DNA of 64,000 nt from Alteromonas sp. a30. Lineage in GTDB: Bacteria; Pseudomonadota; Gammaproteobacteria; Enterobacterales; Alteromonadaceae. Of the stretch, positions 56,986 to 64,000 are shown piece after piece. The stretch is from NCBI RefSeq assembly GCF_026788005.1, contig NZ_JABEPE010000006.1:1-64000 (forward strand). The letters are read 5' to 3'. A model generated the notes under the pieces. It was given only the letters and a program-made list of their open reading frames with translations, was not told the DNA's origin and ran no database searches. Each line of letters opens with the position of its first letter. The first letter of the stretch is position 1. Position numbers and translations under genes: made by a program.

Positions 56986-59559
56986 CTAAAATATTTCGTC
57001 CGTTGGTGCAGGTTCCGCTTCGTTATCGCCCACAGGGTCAACAATTTCGCGTTCATCTACATAGGTTTGAGGCTCCGTTCCAGACATAAAATACTCGAAT
57101 CGGGAAGTATGATCGACCCGGTCCGTTAGCTTACCAGTAGTTCGGTCAATACGCACGGTAACGATGTCTTCTGGAATATGTTTATTGACCTCTGGGTAGT
57201 CCTGTAGCGCTTTTTCCATGAAACGAATCCAAGCAGGTTGCGCCACTCGAGCTCCGTCTTCCCCTCCTACCATAGCATTTCCAATAATATTTGGACTCCG
57301 ACCAGTTTGTTTTCTTACTTGATTGAATAAATATTTGTTGCGAGAAGTTCGCCCTAATGAGCGGCTCATATCGTCGAATCCAACCCAAGCAGTAGCCACC
57401 AGCTTAGGTGAAAACCCGCTAAACCAAGTATCCTTAGCATCATTGGTTGTTCCAGTTTTACCGGCAATATCTTTTCGTCTGAGCAGTGTATTCGCTCGCC
57501 AACCAGTGCCTCGCCAGTAAGTTTTATTTCGAGTGCTACCGCTGCCAGTAATTGCAGTACGCATCATTTCAGCCACTAAAAACGCATTTTGTTCTGAGAT
57601 AATTCGTTGTGCTTGAGGAGGAAGCTGTGCCGCACTTTGCACGGATTCTTTGAGCATACTGGTATCTGGACTCACTTGAGCAATTGAGCCATCACTTAAC
57701 GCACAAGCAGGACACGCAGTTGGTGGAGAGGCTTGCCAAACGTACTCACCAAACTGCCCTTCTATTCGTTCAATAAAGTGCGGCGTCACGGCGTAACCAC
57801 CATTGGCAAATGTTGCAAAGCCAGTGACAACCTCTATCGGCGCAAGCGAAGCGGTTCCCAAGGATAAAGACTCATCACGTGGTAAGTCACTCAAATCGAA
57901 ACCAAACTGACGCATGTATTGGCGCACGTTATCAATACCCACGGCTCTAAGTAAACGGACTGAAACCACGTTTTTAGACTTCCCTAAAGCAATGCGCATC
58001 CGAATTGGACCATCGTAAATTGCGGGGGAGTTTTTAGGGCGCCATGCATTACCTGACCCTCGGTCCCACTGGTTTATGGGGGCATCATTAATGATAGAAG
58101 ACAAGGTATAACCATTTTCTAAAGCTGCGGAATACAAGAAAGGTTTAATGTTCGAACCCACTTGTCGCTTGGCTTGTGTAGCTCGATTAAACTGACTTTG
58201 ATAGAAGCTATAGCCACCAACAATAGCGCGTACTGCACCATTATTAGGGTCAAGAGCCACAAGCGCTCCTGAGGCATCGGGGAATTGGCTAAGTTGCCAC
58301 ACATCTGCGTCTTGCATCCGACGAATCCAAACATGTTCACCTATTTTCGCAACATCTGCTGCCACCTCAGGTTCAGGGCCTTGTTTGGTATCACTCAAAA
58401 ATGGACGAGCCCACGCCAATCCATCCCAATCAATGTAATGATATTCGCCACTTTTACTTAGCACGGTGATCGCTTTTTCATACACTTGTGTCACGATGGC
58501 GGGCTCAAGAGGCTTGTAGCTTGGAACTGGTGATAAATAGTCAAGCATGTCTTGTTCTGTCCAAGGCACATCTTCTTCTTGGTTCCAAAGTGTTGCCACC
58601 GGACCACGATAACCATGTCTTTCGTCGTAATCATGGAGGTTCTGAACAACGGCATTCCTAGCAGCCAATTGTAAATGCGATGGCACGGTTGCATAAACAT
58701 TGTAACCACCGGTCTCTGCTTCCTCTTTACCATATAAGCTAATCATTTCTTCATAAATAACGTTAGCTAAATAAGGCGCATCTAACTCGATTTCAGCTCC
58801 ATGTTTTTCGGCTGTCACGGCTGCGTTGGCCGCAACCATATATTGCTCATCCGTAATATAGCCCTCCGTTTTCATTCTCGAGAGAACAACTTTTCGACGC
58901 ATTAAAGAGCGTTCTGGACGACTGATTGGATTCATTGTAGACGGCGCTTTTGGCAGACCCGCCAAAGTCGCAATTTGTGCGAGGGTCAACTCTTTGATGT
59001 CTTTCCCATAGTATACCTGCGCGGCTGCACCAAAGCCGAATGAGCGATGTCCAAGCTCAACCTTGTTTATGTATAGCGCTAGGATTTCTTCTTTCGTGAG
59101 AACCCGCTCGATATGCCAAGCAATGAAGATTTCTTTAAACTTACGTAAAAATGTTTTTTCACGCGTTAAAAAGAATCCACGAGCAAGCTGCATCGTTAAT
59201 GTACTTCCACCTTGGCCTTTTTCTCCAGTCAGTACCAAATTAAAAGCCGCACGGAGAATGCCTATCGGATCAATCCCAGGATGTTCAAAGAAGCGGCTAT
59301 CTTCAGTAGCAAGAATCGCGTGAATAAGCGTTTGGGGTACATCATCAAGCCCAAGAGGGATGCGTCGCTTAACTCCGAATTGGGAGATGAGCTTACCGTC
59401 TTGCGTAAACACCTTCATCGGCGTTTGCAAACGCACATCTTTAAGGACTGAAACACTCGGTAGGTCAGGCTTGATATAAAAATAAAGACCAGCTACAGAA
59501 CAAAGCCCCATCACCATTGCAATCGCGGCCAAACTGATAACTCGTTTAAAATATTTCAC
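56986..59559 (-). CDS. mrcA: Penicillin-binding protein 1A
   Basis: An 857-residue bifunctional class A PBP. A membrane helix lies at about 9-29. The GT51 transglycosylase has catalytic Glu86 in ATEDSRFFEHPGID and GGSTLTMQLARGFFLTREK. An OB-like insert (about 320-420) is typical of PBP1A. The transpeptidase has SNIK (Ser469), SKN (528-530) and KTGTT (701-705). It polymerises and cross-links peptidoglycan. The gene is divergent from pilMNOPQ, a pairing conserved in Gammaproteobacteria. Confidence 0.97.
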   Translation of the reverse strand: MKYFKRVISLAAIAMVMGLCSVAGLYFYIKPDLPSVSVLKDVRLQTPMKVFTQDGKLISQFGVKRRIPLGLDDVPQTLIHAILATEDSRFFEHPGIDPIGILRAAFNLVLTGEKGQGGSTLTMQLARGFFLTREKTFLRKFKEIFIAWHIERVLTKEEILALYINKVELGHRSFGFGAAAQVYYGKDIKELTLAQIATLAGLPKAPSTMNPISRPERSLMRRKVVLSRMKTEGYITDEQYMVAANAAVTAEKHGAEIELDAPYLANVIYEEMISLYGKEEAETGGYNVYATVPSHLQLAARNAVVQNLHDYDERHGYRGPVATLWNQEEDVPWTEQDMLDYLSPVPSYKPLEPAIVTQVYEKAITVLSKSGEYHYIDWDGLAWARPFLSDTKQGPEPEVAADVAKIGEHVWIRRMQDADVWQLSQFPDASGALVALDPNNGAVRAIVGGYSFYQSQFNRATQAKRQVGSNIKPFLYSAALENGYTLSSIINDAPINQWDRGSGNAWRPKNSPAIYDGPIRMRIALGKSKNVVSVRLLRAVGIDNVRQYMRQFGFDLSDLPRDESLSLGTASLAPIEVVTGFATFANGGYAVTPHFIERIEGQFGEYVWQASPPTACPACALSDGSIAQVSPDTSMLKESVQSAAQLPPQAQRIISEQNAFLVAEMMRTAITGSGSTRNKTYWRGTGWRANTLLRRKDIAGKTGTTNDAKDTWFSGFSPKLVATAWVGFDDMSRSLGRTSRNKYLFNQVRKQTGRSPNIIGNAMVGGEDGARVAQPAWIRFMEKALQDYPEVNKHIPEDIVTVRIDRTTGKLTDRVDHTSRFEYFMSGTEPQTYVDEREIVDPVGDNEAEPAPTDEIF

Positions 59560-59937
59560 TGCTGAAAACGATACTCTTTTGAAGTTATGGTAGTAAGCTG
59601 TCTTATTGTAACCAACATTACGCTGGTTGCCATGTCTATTCCTTTTATAAAAGGGGAATTTACCGTTAAATTATGCGGCATTTTTCTCATTTATTCCTAT
59701 ATTAATACCTAAAAAGGTATGAAATACCTCTCTTTTTTGCCCCTTTCCAAATTCGTTTCTATGCTAATAAAATCCCTTTAAAGCCTATTAGATAAAGCAT
59801 TGAAGCAGAACAGGCCCATTAGCTTAGCCGAATAAAATCATCTTTAAATATACTTAAGTACAGCCAGACAAAACAAAGAGTTAAGTTAATTCGGTAATAA
59901 TGTCGATAAATGTAACTAAACACGTAAACCGGAGTGC
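59560..59937. other. Divergent mrcA-pilM intergenic region
   Basis: The 378-bp gap contains no credible gene. It carries a set of three short half-sites with hairpin potential at 59705-59737, listed separately, and AT-rich sequence up to pilM. I could not assign a confident promoter. Confidence 0.5.
59705..59737 (+). repeat. Three alternating ATACCT / AGGTAT half-sites followed by T-run
   Basis: ATACCT (59705-59710), AGGTAT (59715-59720) and ATACCT (59724-59729) can form two mutually exclusive hairpins. The second is followed by CTCTTTTTT. This resembles an attenuator or a cluster of operator half-sites, about 200 bp before pilM. Confidence 0.45.
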
Positions 59938-60993
59938 ATGGTGCTAAAAAAACTTTTGCAACCAAAACAAAAGCCCTTGCTTGGCCTAGATATAGGCACC
60001 CGGTTTGTAAAAGCAGTTTTGCTGAATCACTCTAACGGTGTGTTCGAAATAACAGATGCCGCTTGTGAACCTATTTTGGGAGAAGCGTTTGCAGAGCGAG
60101 AAGTGAAAGATTTTGACGCAATTAGCCATTGTATTAAGAAAGTCAAACATCGACTTAAGCTCAAAAACAAAGAGGTGAGTGTTGCTGTTTCGGGCACTTC
60201 CGTTCTAACCAAAAAAGTGTATATGCTCCCGAATCAAACGGACGCAGAACTTGAAGCTCAAATAGAGCTCGAAGCAGATAGCCTTATCCCATTTCCATTG
60301 GAAGACGTTTATATCGACTTCGAAAAACTCGGCACCCAAACCGATGAAAGGGACGATGTGCTATTGAGCGTTGCTCACAAAAACATGATAGACAGTCGAA
60401 TTACCCTGCTTAGAGAGTTGGAATTTGAGCCTAAAATTATTGATATTGAAGGCTTTGCGCTAGGAAACGCACTACAGCATTTTAGGCAATCAACCTCAGG
60501 TCAAGCCATCGCTTGTTTTAACATCGGTGCCACGCAACTCCAACTTACCGTTATTGACGAGAACCAAGAGATGCATAGCAAAGAATTGCCATTTGGCACA
60601 GATCATCTCATCAAAGACATATGCTTATTCCACGGCCTCGACCAAAATACAGCGATTCAACAACTAAAGGACCAAACCCTTCCTGAAACATGGCGGAACG
60701 ATGCTTACCCTCACTTTTTAGGAAATCTACAGCAAAGCTTCAATAAAGTGATGCAACTCTACACAGGCTCAAGTCACAAAGACGCACCTAAGACTCTATT
60801 ATTAAGTGGAGGCGGCACGTTAATAGAAGGCTTAGTATCAGATCTCAGCACCGATATGAACAAACAATTCGAGGTATTTAATCCCTTTACCTTACTTTCA
60901 AAGAATGCTCCCCATATTGACCGCCAATCTGGACCAATTTATGCCATTGCCGTAGGTTTAGCATGCAGGAGCACCCAATCATGCCACACATAA
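59938..60993 (+). CDS. pilM: Type IV pilus alignment protein PilM
   Basis: The 351-residue cytoplasmic actin-like protein has the family motifs LLGLDIGTRFVKAVLL (phosphate 1), VAVSGTSVLTKKVYMLPN, IACFNIGATQLQLTVI (phosphate 2) and LLLSGGGTLIEGL (adenosine). It binds the N-terminus of PilN. ACCGGAG precedes the ATG. It overlaps pilN by 13 bp. Confidence 0.95.
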   Translation: MVLKKLLQPKQKPLLGLDIGTRFVKAVLLNHSNGVFEITDAACEPILGEAFAEREVKDFDAISHCIKKVKHRLKLKNKEVSVAVSGTSVLTKKVYMLPNQTDAELEAQIELEADSLIPFPLEDVYIDFEKLGTQTDERDDVLLSVAHKNMIDSRITLLRELEFEPKIIDIEGFALGNALQHFRQSTSGQAIACFNIGATQLQLTVIDENQEMHSKELPFGTDHLIKDICLFHGLDQNTAIQQLKDQTLPETWRNDAYPHFLGNLQQSFNKVMQLYTGSSHKDAPKTLLLSGGGTLIEGLVSDLSTDMNKQFEVFNPFTLLSKNAPHIDRQSGPIYAIAVGLACRSTQSCHT

Positions 60994-61568
60994 ATCTCCT
61001 ACCTTGGCGAGAAAAACTAAGGGAAAAGCAAAAGAAGCAATATATTGCCGTACTATTAGTCGTAGCCCTTGCTTCTATTGGCTCCATGTATTTGGTTGGA
61101 ATGGTTATTGAAAAAATGATCTCCAATCAAAATGAGAGAAACATATTTTTACAGCAGCAGATCGCCATTGTTGATGTGAAAATTGGAAAAATTAAAGACA
61201 TAAAAAACAATAAACAAGCTTTAGAAAAACAAATTGCCCTGATTGAACAACTGCAAGATAGTCGCAATGTTGCACCAAAAGTTGTCAACGAGTTAGTTAA
61301 ATTAACCCCTAGTGGCGTTTCCTTCTCCAGCTTAAAGCGAACGAATCGTAAAATTGAAGTGTTAGGCAGAAGCGAGTCCAATAATCACCTTTCAGAATTC
61401 ATGCGAAAACTGGAAGCATCAAGCCTATTTATTAATGGAGAGCTTACATCCATTGTTGCCAATACAGGGTCAACTGACGCCGGTAGCGAATTTAAATTAA
61501 ACTTCGAAATTAGCCCTGAGCTTATGCCTCTTCCAGCCATTTCATCAGAAAAGGGAGGCAAAAAGTAA
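60981..61568 (+). CDS. pilN: Type IV pilus alignment protein PilN
   Basis: From ATG 60981 the product is 195 residues and starts MPHINLLPWREKLREKQKKQ, the conserved INLLPWR peptide that inserts into PilM. A membrane helix (about 21-41), coiled coil and small periplasmic domain follow. AGGAG lies upstream. The stop overlaps the pilO start by one base. Confidence 0.95.
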   Translation: MPHINLLPWREKLREKQKKQYIAVLLVVALASIGSMYLVGMVIEKMISNQNERNIFLQQQIAIVDVKIGKIKDIKNNKQALEKQIALIEQLQDSRNVAPKVVNELVKLTPSGVSFSSLKRTNRKIEVLGRSESNNHLSEFMRKLEASSLFINGELTSIVANTGSTDAGSEFKLNFEISPELMPLPAISSEKGGKK

Positions 61569-62179
61569 TGCGTTTTGACTTCAAAAAGCTAAAGGATATG
61601 AACGACCTTGACCCCGAACAGATGGCGGTATGGCCATTTGAAGTCAAAGTTGTGGTGGCGCTCTTTGTGGCGATTCTTGTTTCCGTTTTAGGTTACTTCC
61701 TAATCGTAAAAGACAAGCTTCCCACCCTCGAATCGGCAAAAAAAACCGAACTCGATCTAAAACGAAGTTACCGTTCAAAATATGCTTTCGCAGCGAACTT
61801 AGAAGCTTACCAAGAACAACTAGAACAGTTACGAGCAGACTTTAAATCCATGCTTAAGTCATTGCCTACTTCCAACGAAACTCCAGGATTACTAGATGAC
61901 ATTACATTTGTTGGCACCTCTGCGGGGCTCACATTTAAATTGCTGAATTGGCAACAAGAGATCCCCAAAGAATTTTACACCGAACTGCCTATACAAATGG
62001 AAGTGACAGGACAATATCACGACTTCGGGGAATTCTTAGCGGAGGTAGCGGCACTACCTCGAATCGTAACCGTACATAACTTCGAAATAAAAGTAGACGG
62101 TGAAGAGCTAAATTTACAGTTACAGGCCAAGACTTATCGCACCTCAACTTTAGAGGAGGTAAGTGATGCCCAGCCATAA
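61568..62179 (+). CDS. pilO: Type IV pilus alignment protein PilO
   Basis: A 203-residue bitopic protein with a helix near 27-47 (VVVALFVAILVSVLGYFLIV), a coiled coil and the ferredoxin-like end VTGQYHDFGEFLAEVAALPR, typical of PilO. It pairs with PilN. The 3' end overlaps pilP. Confidence 0.95.
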   Translation: MRFDFKKLKDMNDLDPEQMAVWPFEVKVVVALFVAILVSVLGYFLIVKDKLPTLESAKKTELDLKRSYRSKYAFAANLEAYQEQLEQLRADFKSMLKSLPTSNETPGLLDDITFVGTSAGLTFKLLNWQQEIPKEFYTELPIQMEVTGQYHDFGEFLAEVAALPRIVTVHNFEIKVDGEELNLQLQAKTYRTSTLEEVSDAQP

Positions 62180-62708
62180 AACCATAACCACGTTAATAAG
62201 CATATTATTAACGGCTTGCACTCCTCAAACAGACGATCTCAACCAATTTATTGCGGATGTTGCGAATACACCTCCTACAGCAATAGAACCTTATCCAACC
62301 TTTGAAACACAACCTGCATTTCAATATTCAGTAGCGCATTTACGCAGCCCTTTCCAACGAAAAAGAGAAGGGCAACAAACAGTCATAAAAGAACCTGTTG
62401 CCAGTTGCCTGCAACCCAATACTCAGCGCACTAAGATGCCGTTGGAAAGGTTTGGTGTCGACGCCCTAAAAGTGATGGGATTTTTAAATAGCGAAGGGAA
62501 AACTTGGGGAATTATTTCAGCGTCCGACGGGAAGCTTTACAAAGTAACGTTGGGAGATAGGTTAGGCTTATTTTTCGGAGAAATTACCCGCATTTCAAAC
62601 AATACGATCCACTTTACAGAATTGCTACCCGATGGCACTGGCTGTTGGAAAACCAAAGCGTCCAAACTAAGCCTCGCTCAGAGCACTGGAGAAAACAACG
62701 ATGTTTGA
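62166..62708 (+). CDS. pilP: Type IV pilus lipoprotein PilP
   Basis: From ATG 62166 (a GTG precedes it in frame) the product is 180 residues. The lipobox LLTAC gives Cys18. A linker precedes the beta domain (RFGVDALKVMGFLNSEGKTW) that binds the secretin. It overlaps pilO by 14 bp and pilQ by 8 bp. Confidence 0.94.
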   Translation: MPSHKTITTLISILLTACTPQTDDLNQFIADVANTPPTAIEPYPTFETQPAFQYSVAHLRSPFQRKREGQQTVIKEPVASCLQPNTQRTKMPLERFGVDALKVMGFLNSEGKTWGIISASDGKLYKVTLGDRLGLFFGEITRISNNTIHFTELLPDGTGCWKTKASKLSLAQSTGENNDV

Positions 62709-64000
62709 GTCTAATATCAATCATTACTCATCAAGAACATACTCAGTGAGCTCATTTTGTCTTTTGATAATATGTTTATGTGTATCTTCAACACTACTTG
62801 CTCAAGAAACGAATTTACCAACGCTGGTCAATCCAGAGCAAATACTATCCGAAAAACAAAATACGTCGCTGGTGAACATTGATTTTGAACGATTCCGCAA
62901 TGAGCAAGGCAGAACTCAGATCTCCCTTAGTGACTCTCAATTCCAAATGATTGTCAGCAAAAATAATACAAGCCTTTCCATCGACTTTCCGAACGTAAAA
63001 CTGGCAAAAGAGCAACTATATCGCCTCAACGTAAAGGACTTCGGCACGATTGTTGAGAGTATTGAAACATTTGAAGACTCACGAGCCAGCCGTGTCGTTA
63101 TTACAACAAATGCCCCTTTTGATTATCATCACAACAAAGAAAATAAAAACTTAATCATCGACATAAAACCTAAAGCCAAGGTTCTCCCTGAAAAAATTGA
63201 TTCACAAAAGTATACGGGCTCACCAATTTCACTGGATTTCCAAGATGTTCCTGTTAGACAAGTTTTGCAAATCATTGCTCAGGTCAATGGTTTTAACCTA
63301 GTAACAACAGACACAGTAACGGGAAATGTTACGATTAATCTCAACCAAGTACCTTGGGATCAAGCATTAAGCATGATTCTAAAAATCAAAGGACTGGATC
63401 AGAGAAAAGAGGGCAACATACTGCTTATTGCCCCAGCGGAAGAACTAGCAGCGAGAGAGACACAGCAACTACAATCACAAAAACAAGTTGCCGACTTGGC
63501 ACCTTTGCGTACGCATAATATTCAAATCAATTATGCCAAAGCCTCTGAATTAGCACCTATATTAAAATCAAAAGAAAGCAGCATTCTAAGCACGAGAGGT
63601 TCTGTAACCGTAGATGAAAGAACCAATTCTCTTATTATTCGTGATACACAAGAATCCATAGATAACGCCATTAACATGGTTCAAATACTAGATATTCCTG
63701 TGCGTCAGGTACTCATCGAGTCACGAATGGTCACCGTCAGAGATGGAGTAGATGAGCAAATTGGTGTGCGTTGGGGCTTTACTGATCAACAAGACTCCGA
63801 TGGTATTTCAGGTTCTATCGAAGGCGCGGAAACGGTCGGGGGCGGCGAAATACCCGATGTCGCTGACCGATTAAATGTGAACTTACCCGTTAATAATCCA
63901 GCGGGAAGAATAGGAATTAGCGTTGCCCGACTGATCGACGGAACAATATTAGACTTAGAATTATCTGCGTTAGAAAGTGAAAACAAAGGCGAAATTATTG
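62701..64000 (+). CDS. pilQ: Type IV pilus secretin PilQ, 3' end outside window
   Basis: The frame is open from ATG 62701 to the edge, about 433 codons, so the secretin core is cut off. After a signal peptide (cleavage near LLA-QET) there is one AMIN domain (about 45-155), a STN/N0 domain (about 178-235, ISLDFQDVPVRQVLQIIAQV) and an N1 domain (about 265-335). The following VLIESRMVTVRDGVDEQIGV begins the secretin domain. One AMIN domain rather than two is seen. It is the outer-membrane pore of the second type IV pilus. Confidence 0.94.
   Translation, partial: MFESNINHYSSRTYSVSSFCLLIICLCVSSTLLAQETNLPTLVNPEQILSEKQNTSLVNIDFERFRNEQGRTQISLSDSQFQMIVSKNNTSLSIDFPNVKLAKEQLYRLNVKDFGTIVESIETFEDSRASRVVITTNAPFDYHHNKENKNLIIDIKPKAKVLPEKIDSQKYTGSPISLDFQDVPVRQVLQIIAQVNGFNLVTTDTVTGNVTINLNQVPWDQALSMILKIKGLDQRKEGNILLIAPAEELAARETQQLQSQKQVADLAPLRTHNIQINYAKASELAPILKSKESSILSTRGSVTVDERTNSLIIRDTQESIDNAINMVQILDIPVRQVLIESRMVTVRDGVDEQIGVRWGFTDQQDSDGISGSIEGAETVGGGEIPDVADRLNVNLPVNNPAGRIGISVARLIDGTILDLELSALESENKGEII

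Overview
The window looks like a chromosomal segment of a marine gammaproteobacterium of the Alteromonadales type, related to Alteromonas, Glaciecola or Shewanella. This rests on gene order and content: a complete MSHA type IV pilus locus next to mreBCD-maf-rng-yhdP-nit-tldD, an arginine cluster argCBFG ending in an argH-argA fusion, and mrcA divergent from pilMNOPQ. No rRNA, tRNA, CRISPR array, transposase or phage gene was seen. Species cannot be fixed from the sequence alone.

Layout. 1-4637 (-): the first ~1,545 codons of a giant secreted multidomain protein that runs off the left edge just as an SpvB/RHS-type domain begins. 4810-15551 (-): the cell-shape and envelope block mreB-mreC-mreD-maf-rng-yhdP-nit-tldD, tightly spaced and closed by a strong hairpin terminator. 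15683-17563 (-): an exported coiled-coil/PEGA/SUMF1-fold protein. 17750-39824: the MSHA pilus locus, in transcription order mshI, I2, J, K, L, M, N, E, G, F, B, A, then C, D, O, P, Q. It is interrupted between mshA and mshC by a PglL-type O-oligosaccharyltransferase gene on the opposite strand. mshQ encodes 2,157 residues with five LamG-like domains.

40032-47234: an accessory stretch with a DUF4442 hotdog protein, a secreted subtilase, four small or poorly known cytosolic proteins (YkoF-like, an unknown, DUF3830, ATP-grasp), an alpha/beta hydrolase and a Kelch protein. 47680-53757 (+): argC, argB, argF, argG, argH(A). 53833-59559: a CoA-transferase family III gene, malic enzyme and PBP1A. 59938-64000 (+): pilM, N, O, P and the 5' part of pilQ, the second pilus alignment complex and secretin.

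How it works together. Two type IV pilus machines share the window. MSHA has its own secretin (MshL), alignment proteins (MshI, I2, J), c-di-GMP-responsive ATPase (MshE), platform protein (MshG), major pilin (MshA) and minor pilins (MshB, C, D, O, P) plus the giant MshQ. PilMNOPQ forms the envelope complex of the other pilus, whose remaining parts lie elsewhere. The most unusual features are the O-oligosaccharyltransferase inserted in the MSHA pilin region, with the mshA terminator embedded in its 3' end; the five-domain LamG MshQ; the SUMF1-fold neighbour lacking the formylglycine-generating cysteines; and the truncated giant SpvB/RHS-type protein at the left edge.
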